This document shows, piece by piece, positions 18,924 through 29,587 of a stretch of 43,008 nt of DNA. Location: positions 1-43,008 of the forward strand of contig NZ_BBCG01000030.1 of NCBI RefSeq assembly GCF_001311925.1. The letters run 5' to 3'. Position numbers and translations under genes: made by a program. This DNA is from Cellulosilyticum ruminicola JCM 14822. GTDB taxonomy: Bacteria; Bacillota; Clostridia; Lachnospirales; Cellulosilyticaceae. Positions within the stretch are counted from its first letter, which is position 1; the number at the start of each line of letters is the position of its first letter. The notes beneath the pieces were generated by a model. It did not search any database. It was not told the origin of the DNA and was given only the letters and a program-made list of their open reading frames with translations.

Positions 18924-20678
18924 TTAACCTCCTATAATCTTTGGTAAATTTACTGTAACTTTTGTTCCTTTTCCTAAAGTACTTATTATATGCATGCCAT
19001 ACGCCTTACCATAATAAAGTTTAATCCTTTGATTAATATTATATAAACCAAAACTCCCCTTTAATCTTTCCCCGCCTTCTTCTAATTGCATTTTCAATTC
19101 TTTAAGTCTAACTTCATCTATACCTAAACCATTATCTTCCACTGTGATAATCATTTCTTCATCCGCTTTTATACTGCAAACAATTTTACCTTCACCAATC
19201 TTAGATTCAAGTCCATGTACAAAAGCATTTTCTACTAAAGGCTGTATAATGAGTGGTAAAATTTTAAGCTTCATTACTGATTCATCCGCTTCAATCTTAT
19301 AGCTAATACGACTTCCAAAACGAAACTTCTGAATCTCTAAATAATCGACCATCATCTCAACTTCATTCTTTAAAACCACTGCTTGCTCTGTAACTTCTAA
19401 ATTTCGTCTCATAAGCTTAGATAATAGTTTTACTACTCTCGCCAAATCTTTTTGTCCATTACAATACGCTTTCATACGAATAGTTTCTAATGTATTGTAT
19501 AAAAAGTGTGGATTGATCTGTCTTGCTAACATTTCAAATTCCACTTCTTTTTGATGGCGTTTTAACTCTTCTTTTTGAACCTTTGCCCTATAGATTTCTT
19601 GTACTGTAGCATATATATCTGTATATAACTCACCAATCTCATCATGTCCTTCAATACTTTCACGTATATTAAAATCTCCCATAACTACTTTATGCATCTC
19701 TTTTTTCACCAAAATAATACGTTCTGAAAAACTCCTTGAAAATATATCTATTAACACACCTGTAAGTACTATACAAATGGCCATAATGACTAAGCTAGTA
19801 CCAATGATTTCAATCGTAGTACGTGTAATACTTTTAATAGACATGTTCATACAAATTTCTAAAGATGTTTCCTTAGTTTTCATTGGGGCAAATGCATTTA
19901 AAATAATATAATTCTTACCATTTTTCATCTTATAGATTTCACTGTCTCCTAATTGCTCTTGCCTTATAAGCTCCAATTGATTTTCAAGAATTTCTCTATT
20001 TCCTTTTGTCTCAATGATTTCTTGATTAACTGCAATAAGGGTATCATATGGTTCATCTTTAATAATATTTTGTAGTCTTTCTGGATTGATATTAATAACT
20101 AAAACACCTATTAATCCATTATTCTTATTATGGATAGCACGTATAAGAGCTAAGTAATCTTTTTTCATTACTTCATCATATTTATACTCCCATTCTAAAC
20201 AATCTTCTCTTAACCTAGCATTTTGATACCATTCTTGCTTCCTTACCTCATCTGTAATATGGGTAAACTTAGAACTACTTAATAATGTCTCATTCATTAC
20301 ATAAATTTTAATGCTTTGAATCTCACTATAGTTTTTCAAACATTCTTCAATAGTTGTTTCCGTATTGTAGGCCGCTACTACTTCTCCAGTACTTTCGTAC
20401 TTAGTCGTTAAAATAGTCCTAATCTTATCATCTACATAGATGCGGTCTGCTACATTACTAGCAATTTTTATAGTTTCATTCATACGTTCTTTAATGCGTT
20501 CTGTATTAATGCTTGCTTCATTAATAGCACGGTCAATAACCATATTACACATACGGTTTGTTAAAAATGATCCCAAAATAAGTACAGGAATAATTACAAC
20601 ACTGATATACATTCCTATAAGCTGATTCTTTACCTTTAAGTTTTTTAGGCTATCAAATAACCTATTTGTAATTTGCAT
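18924..20678 (-). CDS. YesM-like sensor histidine kinase
   Basis: A 584-residue membrane kinase of the LytS/YesM type. TM1 lies at about 22-41, followed by a large extracellular cache-like domain, then TM2 at about 288-313 and a HAMP linker. The His_kinase motif is RQINPHFLYNTLE with His391, and the ATPase has N (PLVENAFVHG) and G boxes (VEDNGLGID, GSFGLYNINQRI). I chose ATG 20678, preceded by AAGGAGAG, over the TTG at 20705. It likely senses an extracellular sugar or the loaded binding protein. It is separated from the GH31 gene by a terminator at 20768-20803, so it probably has its own promoter in 20680-20760. Confidence 0.93.
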   Translation of the reverse strand: MQITNRLFDSLKNLKVKNQLIGMYISVVIIPVLILGSFLTNRMCNMVIDRAINEASINTERIKERMNETIKIASNVADRIYVDDKIRTILTTKYESTGEVVAAYNTETTIEECLKNYSEIQSIKIYVMNETLLSSSKFTHITDEVRKQEWYQNARLREDCLEWEYKYDEVMKKDYLALIRAIHNKNNGLIGVLVININPERLQNIIKDEPYDTLIAVNQEIIETKGNREILENQLELIRQEQLGDSEIYKMKNGKNYIILNAFAPMKTKETSLEICMNMSIKSITRTTIEIIGTSLVIMAICIVLTGVLIDIFSRSFSERIILVKKEMHKVVMGDFNIRESIEGHDEIGELYTDIYATVQEIYRAKVQKEELKRHQKEVEFEMLARQINPHFLYNTLETIRMKAYCNGQKDLARVVKLLSKLMRRNLEVTEQAVVLKNEVEMMVDYLEIQKFRFGSRISYKIEADESVMKLKILPLIIQPLVENAFVHGLESKIGEGKIVCSIKADEEMIITVEDNGLGIDEVRLKELKMQLEEGGERLKGSFGLYNINQRIKLYYGKAYGMHIISTLGKGTKVTVNLPKIIGG

Positions 20679-20767
20679 ACTACTCTCCTTAGAATTTTTG
20701 TCCAAGATATTATTTTACAATAATTATTATATCATATTTTGTATTTTTATATAAATTTATAATATTT

Positions 20768-20803
20768 AAAAAAGACACATGGACAATTTCCATATGTCTT
20801 TAA
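20768..20803 (-). terminator. Terminator after the GH31 gene
   Basis: On the minus strand AAAGACATATGGA, a 5-base loop and TCCATGTGTCTTT are followed by T residues, with one G-U pair. It divides the transport/hydrolase genes from the two-component genes. Confidence 0.8.
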
Positions 20804-20812
20804 ACCATTTTA

Positions 20813-23164
20813 TTAATATAAGTAACAAGTTAAATTTTTACATCCTTCATCAGGTGTAATATGTGCACCATCTTCTTTTATTTCAAAGCTTCCACCTTGT
20901 ACTTCTTTTACTTTATCTACATTTTTAAGAATCATTGTCCATGGTTTATCATTACCTTCTATTGAAATAACTACTTTATCAGCTATTTTAACAACTCCAG
21001 CCATCAATTCTTTTTCTTCATTCATATTGATTATCTCTGTAGTTGCCACTTGTCCTTCCTTAAGTTCATATACGGCAAGGATAACACCATCTCTATAATC
21101 ATATTCTGTAAGGGTATTCACCTTACCAATTGGGATAATACTATTTTCTCTTACAAGAAGTGGCACGCTTAAGTAATCATGTTTTTCTGTATACCACTTA
21201 CCACCTTCTACAACTTCACCTGTTAAGAATTTAGTCCATTTACCTTCTGGTACATAATATTGGGCAATCCCCTCTTCATTAAAGATTGGTGCTACCAACA
21301 TATTATCACCAAGCATATATTGCTTATCTAAATAAGCACAAGCCGGATCTTTTTCAAATTCCACAACCATGGCGCGCATAGTAGATACACCTGTTTGCGC
21401 TGTGTTAGATGCTTGTTTAAATAAATATGGCATTAAGCTGCATTTAAGCTTGGTAAAGTAACGTACTACATCCACTGATTCTTCATCATAAAGCCAAGGT
21501 ACGCGATAAGATGTGCTACCATGTAAACGGCTATGAGAAGAAAGAAGTCCAAAGGCTGCCCATCTCTTATAAACATCTGCTGTAGCTGTACTTTCAAATC
21601 CACCCATATCATGACTCCAATAACCGAAGCCAGAAAGGCAAAGTGAAAGTCCACCACGTAAACTTTCTGCCATAGATTCAAAGTCTGCTGTGCAATCTCC
21701 GCCCCAGTGAACAGGGAATTGCTGTCCACCTGCTGTTGCAGAACGAGCAAATAATACAGCTTCTTTTTCACCTTTTTTATGTTTTAATAAATCAAATACC
21801 ACTTTGTTATAAAGGAAAGTATAATAGTTATGCATTTTTACTGTGTCGCTACCATCATAATAAACTACATTTTCAGTTGGAATTCTTTCACCGAAGTCCG
21901 TTTTAAAACAATCTACACCCATATCTAACAATGCTTCTAGTTTGCTAGCAAACCAGTTACAAGCTCCTGGATTTGTAAAATCTACATAAGCCATCCCCGG
22001 TTGCCACATATCCCATTGCCATACACTACCATCTTGACGTTTTACTAAATAGCCTTTTTCTGCTGCTTCATCAAATAAACTAGAGGCTTCTGAAATATAA
22101 GGATTAATCCATACACAGATTTTAAGTCCTTTATCATGCATACGTTTCAGCATGCCTACTGGATCTGGAAATACTTCTTCATCCCAAGTAAAATCACACC
22201 AATTAAATCCTTTCATCCAGAAACAATCAAAGTGAAATACTTGAAGTGGTATATCACGTTTCGCCATGCCATCTACGAAACTCATAACTGTAGCTTCATC
22301 ATAATTTGTGGTAAATGATGTTGTAAGCCAAAGACCAAATGACCAAGCTGGTGGAAGGGCTGGTTTTCCTGTAAGGTTTGTATAGTTTTCAAGAACTTCT
22401 TTCATACTTTCCCCACCAATAATAAAGTATTCCAGTTTTTCTCCTGGTACACTAAACTGAACTTTAGTTACTTTTTCTGAACCTACTTCAAAAGAAACCT
22501 TTTCTGGATGATTTACAAATACACCATAGTCTCTATTTGTAATATAAAATGGTACTGTTTTATAAGATTGAGCTGTACTTGTACCACCATCTTCATTCCA
22601 TGTCTCTACTGTTTGCCCATTTTTAATAAATGGTGTAAAACGTTCACCAAGTCCATAAACCAACTCACCCACTGATAAACCTAACTGTTCTCTCATATAG
22701 CACTTACTTAAATCATCATTTAAAAACTCACCGGCTACTGGTGTGATATAAGCCGCGCTTCTAAAGCCACTTGTTGTAAGCTTCTTTTTCCCTCTATAAA
22801 AATCCATATGAAAACCATTTTCTTCACTAATTACAATACTCATTTCTCCATTTTTAATCATAAGAACACCATCTTGCTTTTCATATGTAAGTGGCATTTT
22901 ATCATCTTTTAAAATCTCATAATGAGGACCTACATCTTTGATTCCTTTATAATGTACCATTGAGATTTTAAATACATCTTTCATAGGAACTGAAATAGTA
23001 TAAGTAAGTACTGGACCTTCTAACGTATCTCCACGCTGATTAATTTTTTTACATGGCACATAAAGCTCTAAGGCACCATTCTTTTCTTTAATACTATAGA
23101 CTTCTTGTGGGCTAAAACTCATAATTCCATCTTTATTCAGCCAACTTCCATTACTAAATCTCAT
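20813..23164 (-). CDS. Alpha-xylosidase, glycoside hydrolase family 31 (YicI type)
   Basis: A 783-residue cytoplasmic enzyme (no signal peptide) that removes alpha-1,6-linked xylose from the non-reducing end of xyloglucan oligosaccharides. It starts MRFSNGSWLNKDG, close to the YicI start. The nucleophile Asp423 is in KTDFGERIP and the acid/base Asp490 in HWGGDC, followed by ESMAESLRGGLSLCLSGFG and YWSHDMGGFE, all YicI signatures rather than alpha-glucosidase ones. I chose ATG 23164, with GGGAGAGAG upstream; the frame open to 23233 adds a Ser/Arg-rich unlikely leader. It is the last gene of the transporter operon, 97 bp after the binding protein gene. Confidence 0.93.
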   Translation of the reverse strand: MRFSNGSWLNKDGIMSFSPQEVYSIKEKNGALELYVPCKKINQRGDTLEGPVLTYTISVPMKDVFKISMVHYKGIKDVGPHYEILKDDKMPLTYEKQDGVLMIKNGEMSIVISEENGFHMDFYRGKKKLTTSGFRSAAYITPVAGEFLNDDLSKCYMREQLGLSVGELVYGLGERFTPFIKNGQTVETWNEDGGTSTAQSYKTVPFYITNRDYGVFVNHPEKVSFEVGSEKVTKVQFSVPGEKLEYFIIGGESMKEVLENYTNLTGKPALPPAWSFGLWLTTSFTTNYDEATVMSFVDGMAKRDIPLQVFHFDCFWMKGFNWCDFTWDEEVFPDPVGMLKRMHDKGLKICVWINPYISEASSLFDEAAEKGYLVKRQDGSVWQWDMWQPGMAYVDFTNPGACNWFASKLEALLDMGVDCFKTDFGERIPTENVVYYDGSDTVKMHNYYTFLYNKVVFDLLKHKKGEKEAVLFARSATAGGQQFPVHWGGDCTADFESMAESLRGGLSLCLSGFGYWSHDMGGFESTATADVYKRWAAFGLLSSHSRLHGSTSYRVPWLYDEESVDVVRYFTKLKCSLMPYLFKQASNTAQTGVSTMRAMVVEFEKDPACAYLDKQYMLGDNMLVAPIFNEEGIAQYYVPEGKWTKFLTGEVVEGGKWYTEKHDYLSVPLLVRENSIIPIGKVNTLTEYDYRDGVILAVYELKEGQVATTEIINMNEEKELMAGVVKIADKVVISIEGNDKPWTMILKNVDKVKEVQGGSFEIKEDGAHITPDEGCKNLTCYLY

Positions 23165-23261
23165 ATTCTCTCTCCCATCTATCTTAAGACAACATGAGCT
23201 TGATAAAAGCAACCGTACTCTTCTCAAGCTCATAACTTCTTTGCTATTTACTTTTTATATA

Positions 23262-24989
23262 CTAGTTATTCCAAAATTCAATTGTGTCTTTTGTATATTG
23301 TGTCATTTGTTCATTAGCTTTTTGTACACCCATTGCATCAAGAGCAGCTAAAATCTTATCCCATGCCGCATCAAAATCTTCCGGTTTTCCTAAAATAGCT
23401 TGTGTAACACTTTGTTTGATATAGTCTTCTGATTTTTTATTAAAGATTGCAAGATCTCCATCTGATGGAATAGAGAATTGCCATGCTTGACCATGTTTAG
23501 ATACAGGAAGTGATTCTCTAGCTGGGAAGAAATCTACCCAAAGTTTCTTACCATATTTAGCAAGTGTTTCTTTTTCTGTAGCTGTGAATTCTGCTTCTAC
23601 TTGTTCTGGGCTATTTGTTGAATAGTAGTTACCTGTTGAATCTATAGCACCATCACCTCTTTGTGGGAATGGGTATAAGTATTTACCAATACCTGTTTTC
23701 TTAACGAAGTCTTTATCTTCAACTTTTTGTTTCTTCATTTCATCTGTAAGTACTCTCTTACCATTTTCATCAACTGTATAATTTTGTCCTTCAAGACCCC
23801 AGTTCGTAAGTACTTGTGCTTCATCAGAAGCCATCCAATCTAAGAATTCGAATGCTTTATCTTTATTTTCACTTGATTCACAAATTGCAATACCTTGACC
23901 ACCACTAAATCCTGGATCTTTAGAGAATTGTGACTCAATATCTTTATTTACAGTAATATTAAGTGCTGCCATTGTTCTCTCTTCGAGTCCAGCTGAAATA
24001 AGTGCTTGTTTTGCATTATTTGTCCCCCAGTCTGGTGTAGCACTACCAAGTACACGTCCTGATGCAAGTTTCGCAAAATAAACATCTTCTTGGTGCGTAA
24101 ATGATTCTGGATCAAGTAATCCGATATCATTCATATGACAAAGCCATTTCATATATTCTTTAACATTTGGATCAAGATATTTATACTTAGCTTCTCCTGT
24201 ATCATCATTAATAGCCCATTCACCATCATCAAAGATACCTGCAGCTGCTGAAGCAACGTTACCTACAGTAATAAGCCATCTCCAGTCACTACCCATGAGG
24301 CAAAGACCGATTGTATCTTGTCCTTCAATTTGTGGATATTTATCTTTGTAAGCTTGTAATGCTGCTTCATATTGATCGATTGTTCTAATTTCTGGATAAC
24401 CTTGATCTTTAAGTACAGCATTTTGGATTTGCATAACCCCATCTGATTTCCAAAGTGCCGTACTTACACCATAACAACCTACAGTATAAATACTTGGGTC
24501 TTCTTGACTAAATTTAAGTCTTTGAAGCATGTTACCATATAAGTTTTTAAGATTGTTTCCTTTTTCTTCAATCATATCTTCAAGTGGAATAATAGCACCT
24601 GCATCAATAAGTTTATTTGTATCCCCTTTTGCATAAATCATATCCGGATAATCGCCGCTAGCAATCATAAGTGGAATTGCTTGTTCATCCCCTCCTACAG
24701 CATGTTCAACTTTTAATGTAACACCTGTAAGCTCTGTAATCTTCTTAGCAATTGGGTCTGTAAACTCTACATCTTCTGTTAAATCTTTTTCAAATAATGT
24801 AAGTGTAACAGGTGTTCTATCTGCAAGGCCTACAAAGCCATCTGCATCTGGAGCAGCCTCTGCTACTGTTTCTGTAGCAGCTTCACCTGTATTATTAGAT
24901 GTTGCACTCTTATCTACGCCACATCCTACAAAGGCACTACCTACACATACTAAAGATAATAGAACTGCTGTAAATTTCATCTTTTTCAT
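23262..24989 (-). CDS. Extracellular sugar-binding lipoprotein of an ABC transporter (LplA/YtcQ type)
   Basis: A 575-residue lipoprotein. The signal segment ends with the lipobox-like FVGC; the Cys (residue 23 from the chosen start) would be lipidated. A short Thr/Ala-rich linker follows (NNTGEAATETVAEA). The rest has the family 1 solute-binding pattern: DYPDMIYAKGD, a GYPEIRTIDQYEAAL segment, and aromatic motifs near the C-terminus. ATG 24989 is chosen over 24998 because GAGAGG is then 9 bases away instead of adjacent. The size and the partner permeases match LplA/YtcQ oligosaccharide systems. No ATPase gene is present; these systems usually borrow a shared MsmK-type ATPase. Confidence 0.92.
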   Translation of the reverse strand: MKKMKFTAVLLSLVCVGSAFVGCGVDKSATSNNTGEAATETVAEAAPDADGFVGLADRTPVTLTLFEKDLTEDVEFTDPIAKKITELTGVTLKVEHAVGGDEQAIPLMIASGDYPDMIYAKGDTNKLIDAGAIIPLEDMIEEKGNNLKNLYGNMLQRLKFSQEDPSIYTVGCYGVSTALWKSDGVMQIQNAVLKDQGYPEIRTIDQYEAALQAYKDKYPQIEGQDTIGLCLMGSDWRWLITVGNVASAAAGIFDDGEWAINDDTGEAKYKYLDPNVKEYMKWLCHMNDIGLLDPESFTHQEDVYFAKLASGRVLGSATPDWGTNNAKQALISAGLEERTMAALNITVNKDIESQFSKDPGFSGGQGIAICESSENKDKAFEFLDWMASDEAQVLTNWGLEGQNYTVDENGKRVLTDEMKKQKVEDKDFVKKTGIGKYLYPFPQRGDGAIDSTGNYYSTNSPEQVEAEFTATEKETLAKYGKKLWVDFFPARESLPVSKHGQAWQFSIPSDGDLAIFNKKSEDYIKQSVTQAILGKPEDFDAAWDKILAALDAMGVQKANEQMTQYTKDTIEFWNN

Positions 24990-25087
24990 TTCATTCATCC
25001 TCTCTTTTTTACCTAATACTTTCTTTTTGTCTTAAAAGTCTTTTAGATATTACTGAAGCTGTCTTGTATGAAAAATCCCTTAATGAT

Positions 25088-25979
25088 TTAGCTTTTAACT
25101 GCACCAATTGTCATGCCAGATACGAAGTATCTTTGTAAGAACGGATAGACACAAACAATTGGGATTGTTGTAACAACAGTAATTGCCATCTTAATTGATT
25201 CTGGGTTTGAAGTAACTTGCTTAATTCCTTGTGAATTAACATCCGCAGCCTTTACCCCAGCAGCCGCATTATCGATAACCTTCATCAATTCATATTGAAG
25301 TGTTGTAAGCGCATCATTTGAACGGCAATATAAATATGTATCAAACCATGAGTTCCATTGACCTACTGCTAAGAATAACGCAACCGTTGCAATAACTGGT
25401 AAACACAATGGGAATATAATCTTATAAAAGATTGTAAAGTCATTAGCACCATCAATCTTAGCTGACTCTTGCAACTCATATGGTAAGTTATCTATAAACG
25501 ATCTAAGTACAATAATATTGAAACCACTAAGAATCATTGGCCAAATATATACTGAGAAGTGGCCAATTAATCCTAATCCTTTAATAACCATGTATTCCGG
25601 AATCATACCACCACTTACATACATTGTAATAACAAATAAAATTGTAATTGGTTTTCTAAACACATAATCTTTACGACTTATTGTATAAGCGAGCATCGCT
25701 GTACAAATAATGCCTATAATTGTCCCTATAACTGTTCTAGCTACTGAAACCATAAACCCTGTCACAATCCTTGTATTTGATGAAAAGATTTCCTTATAGT
25801 TATTCAGCGTAAACTTTCTAGGCCATAAATGAATACCGCCCCTTACAGTATCCGTTGCATCATTAAATGAAATGGCAATTACTTGTATGAAAGGGTAAAT
25901 TGTAATAATCAGTACAACTGTCATTAGTAATGCAATAATAATATCTGGTATTGTAATTTTTTCTAACTGCTGCCATCAT
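25088..25979 (-). CDS. ABC sugar transporter permease, YtcP/LplC type, frameshifted near its start
   Basis: An inner-membrane permease with about six helices. The EAA loop, where the ATPase docks, is ESAKIDGANDFTIFYKIIFP. The conserved C-terminal PFLQRYFVSGMTIGAVKS is a hallmark of this family. The start with a good GGAGGGG site is ATG 25979 (or 25976), giving MMAAVRK. The frame then breaks in the T6 run 25957-25962: removing one A in the mRNA gives RKITIPDIIIALLMTVVLII, the missing first helix. Without repair the usable protein would begin at 25924 and lose this segment. It lies 9 bp after the first permease gene. Confidence 0.9.
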
Positions 25980-25988
25980 TTCCCCTCC

Positions 25989-26948
25989 TTATATTAATTG
26001 ACCTTCACCGGTTTTCTTCGCTAGATTATTAGCAAACCAAATAAGTACAATACTTACAACTGATTTAAAGATACCAATAGCTGTACCATATGAGTAACGC
26101 ATCATACCAATACCATAATCAAGTATATATTTATCAAGTACTAATGATTTTTCTGCTACGATATTATTTCCTAATAAGTATTGTTTTTCAAAACCAATGT
26201 TAACAAGTCCACCAATATTCATAATAAGGAGAATAATGATTGTTCCTCTGATGCTTGGAAGTGTAATGTTCCAAATTTGCTGCCATCTATTTGCACCATC
26301 CACTTTTGCTGCTTCATAAAGCTGCATATCAATACCTGTAATAGCTGCTAAATAAATAATTGCATTCCATCCTGTTTCTTTCCATATATCTGAGGTAGTT
26401 ACTACTCCCCAAAACATATTTGGCACTGCTAAAAAGTTAATCGGCGTTTTTAAAAGATGTGCATTCACTAATAATTCATTGACAATACCATTTGGTGATA
26501 AAAGTTGTCCTACAATGTTAGCTACAACTACCCACGAAACGAAGTGAGGTAAGTATGAAACCGTTTGTACAATTCGCTTATACTTTACACCTCTCATTTC
26601 ATTTAATAGGATTGCAAATGTAATAGAACACATTGTACCAAATATAATAGCCAAAATACTCATGCCTAATGTATTGGTTAAAGCTTGATAAAATTGTTCT
26701 TCTTTAAATAATGTAATAAAATGTTTAAGCCCTACCCATTTAGATCCTAAAATCCCCTTTGCTGGTTTGTAATCTTGAAATGCCATAAGCCATCCTACTA
26801 ATGGTGCATATTTAAACACAAGTACCCAAATTACAAAGGGTGCTGACATCGCTATTAAGTACTTTTGTTCCTTTAACTTTTGACTAAATGAAGCTTTGTA
26901 ATATTTTTTGTCTGTGTTATTGTTTGTTTTCACTAAAATGTCTATCAC
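25989..26948 (-). CDS. ABC sugar transporter permease, LplB type
   Basis: A 319-residue inner-membrane permease with about six helices. It has the family N-terminal segment YLIAMSAPFVIWVLVFKYAP and the EAA loop EAAKVDGANRWQQIWNITLP. It pairs with the YtcP-type permease to carry the bound oligosaccharide. The start is uncertain: the open frame begins with GTG 26948, only one base from an AGAGGGG site, which is too close. Another in-frame GTG at 26933 is somewhat far. The family usually has a short basic N-terminus like this one. It begins 138 bp after the GH95 gene; the gap may hold a second promoter. Confidence 0.93.
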   Translation of the reverse strand: MIDILVKTNNNTDKKYYKASFSQKLKEQKYLIAMSAPFVIWVLVFKYAPLVGWLMAFQDYKPAKGILGSKWVGLKHFITLFKEEQFYQALTNTLGMSILAIIFGTMCSITFAILLNEMRGVKYKRIVQTVSYLPHFVSWVVVANIVGQLLSPNGIVNELLVNAHLLKTPINFLAVPNMFWGVVTTSDIWKETGWNAIIYLAAITGIDMQLYEAAKVDGANRWQQIWNITLPSIRGTIIILLIMNIGGLVNIGFEKQYLLGNNIVAEKSLVLDKYILDYGIGMMRYSYGTAIGIFKSVVSIVLIWFANNLAKKTGEGQLI

Positions 26949-27086
26949 TCCCCTCTATGATTTATACAACTTTTCTATAAATATATAGTAGTACAAATAA
27001 GAAGGCAATTATACCTCTAAAAATATATGTTTTTATACATGGAAATTAGACATAATCCTATATATATTATTTAAAGCTTCTAGATA

Positions 27087-29416
27087 CTATTGTGCATTTA
27101 TCTCATAAGTATGACCTGCTAAAGCCCTAATTATTATGCTATTTCTCTCTGGTATATGAATTTCTCTTGTCCCTTTTTTACAATCTATAACCTCTAACTT
27201 AGAGTAGGTATAAACGTGTAAGTTTCCTCCATTTTGCGAAGTAATTACTGCTTTTTGAAATTTACCTTCATTCCAAATTAAATCCACTTCATAGCCACCT
27301 CTTACACATATACCTTTTGCCTTTCCCTTAATCCAAGCTTTTGGCAAAGCAGGTAAAAATTCTAGGCATATAGTATCTGGCAGCGTTTTACTTATATAAT
27401 CTTGAAGCAACATTTCAACAATACCAGCAATACCTCCGAAGTTCCCATCAATTTGGAAAGGTGGATGATTATCTAAAAGATTCGTTAAAGTAGATTTCTT
27501 AAGCAACTCCTGTACATTTTCATAAGCAAGTTCACTTTCTTTTAGCCTTGCCCATAAATTAATAATCCAAGCTCTACTCCATCCCGTATGGCCACCGCCA
27601 TATTTAAGGCGTCTTTCTAATGTTGCTTTGGCTGCTTGAGCTAACTGAGGCGTCTCCCTTACACTAATTTGGCTACCTGGATAAAGCCCAAATAATTGAG
27701 ACACATGGCGATGCCTGGTTCTACTTCCTCATAATCCTCACGCCATTCCATAATCTGACCATATTTTCCAATACGAAGTGGTAATAATCTGCTTCTCATT
27801 TCTTTAAATTTTTGAAGCTCACTTGACTCAATACCTAGGATTTTACCCCCTTTAATAATAGCTGTGAAAAGCTCATATAAAATCTCATTATCCATTGTTG
27901 GTCCTATACAAACTGTACCGCTTTCTCCTGAAGGTAGGATATATGTATTCTCTGGTGAAGTAGAAGGACCTGTTACCAAATGGCCTTCTTCATCCTCCAT
28001 TAAATAGCCTTTAAAGAAATCTCCTGCTGATTTTAATAAATGGTATTTCTCTTTTAAAAACTTTTCATCCAACGTATACATATAATGTTCCCAAATATGA
28101 AGGCATAGCCAAGCAGCGCCCATTGGCCAAATAGTTGCTGGCATCCACATATCCTGTGGTGCTGTATCTCCCCATATATCCGTATTATGATGGGCTACAA
28201 ACCCTTCACACCCATACATTTTCTGAGCGGTTTCTTCTCCATGTGGCTTCATTTTCTCAAGAAGCTCAAATAGTGGCAGATGACATTCTGATAAATTACA
28301 CTTTTCAGCAGGCCAATAATTCATTTGGGTATTAATATTAATCGTATATTTTGAGTCCCAAGGCGGCTGCCAACTACTATTCCAAATACCTTGAAGGGTA
28401 GCAGGAAGTCCTCCCTTACGACTACAACTAATTAATAAATAACGTCCAAAATTAAAATATAAATTAATAAGACCTATATCTTCTTTATTTGCTTTTAATC
28501 TTTCAAGACGCTCACTGGTAGAAAGTACATTAATTTCTAATTTCTGCTCATCATCCTCCTGAAGATTACTTTCCTCCCCTTGTATTTCTAAATTCATTTT
28601 ATTATAAAGACTTTGATAATCTACTATATGGCGATTTAATAATGTCTCATAACTTTGTTTAGAGACTTCTTCTAAATGCATTTCACATACTTTTTTAGGC
28701 TCCTCCACCTTATAATCCGTAGCAGCCGTTAAATACAATATAACTTCATCTGCATCTTTTACATAAAGCCTCCCGCCTACACTTTCTAAAGTCCCTCCTA
28801 TATTTTGAACCTTTAGACTATAAGCATAATAAATACCACCTTCACCACCGCTTAATCCATGCAAAGTCATATAATTTTCGTGGTATTCCTTTTCATCTAC
28901 ATACTTCCATCTATCAATGTAAGTACTAAGTTCTAGCTTTTGCTCTCCTTTTATATGCACAATAAGTACATTGTCCGGATTTGAACAAAACATTTCTCTT
29001 TCATAGCGCTTACCATCTACTTTATAGCTCATCTTACAAATAGCCTTTTCAATATCTAACTCTCTTTTATAATCTGTGACTATACCCTCTTGCCCGTAAT
29101 TTTCGATTATAAAATCACCTAGCACAGAATACTGTCTCTGCCCATCTGGCACAGCAAACATACTCATTGCCATAAGTTTTTCGGCTTCTCTAATCTTCCC
29201 CTCCCACAGTAAGCTACGGATACGTGGTAAGTATTCTTTTGCATCTTTATTATGACGATCTCTATAACCACCATACCAAAGACTTTCTTCATTAAGCTGA
29301 ATAAGTTCTCTTTTTACATTGCCAAACACCATAGCACCTATGGCCCCATTTCCTAAAGGCAATGCTTCATTCCACTCATTAGCCGCTACTTTATACCAAA
29401 GCTTATGCTCTGACAT
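27087..29416 (-). CDS. Alpha-L-fucosidase, glycoside hydrolase family 95, frameshifted
   Basis: Repaired, a 776-residue enzyme of normal GH95 length, without signal peptide. GH95 enzymes remove alpha-1,2-linked L-fucose (some also L-galactose) by inversion. Family motifs are WNEALPLGNGAIGAMVFGN at the start, INTQMNYWPAE near residue 360, GPSTSPENTY near 485 with the putative general acid Glu, and FQIDGNFGG near 655. The frame breaks at CC 27714-27715: one added base gives EVEPGHRHVSQLFGLYPG, the family sequence at that point. AAGGGGGTGG precedes the ATG. It is the first gene of the carbohydrate locus and has a recognisable promoter. Confidence 0.92.
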
Positions 29417-29467
29417 AGTCCACCCCCTTACTATTAGTAATTTTTTTATTTTCGAAATACAATTATA

Positions 29468-29496
29468 AATATATTACTTTATAAGGATAGTTTCAA
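29468..29496 (-). promoter_or_regulatory. Promoter of the GH95-led locus
   Basis: The minus strand has TTGAAA (29491-29496), a 17-bp spacer and TATATT (29468-29473), about 50 bp before the GH95 start and just downstream of the alaX terminator. Good spacing and near-consensus elements. Confidence 0.65.
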
Positions 29497-29500
29497 TATA

Positions 29501-29556
29501 AAAAAGGCAAGTGAATGAAATAGCTTAATGCATTATTTCATCACTTGCCCTTTTTA
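29501..29556 (-). terminator. Terminator of the PHP-alaX operon
   Basis: Arms of about 20 bp (29501-29522 with 29533-29555) around an 11-base loop, core GGCAAGTGA; T-run on the minus strand, A-run on the other side, so it may work in both directions. Confidence 0.8.
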
Positions 29557-29587
29557 ATTTATATTTCTTTATGACTATAAATAGTTT

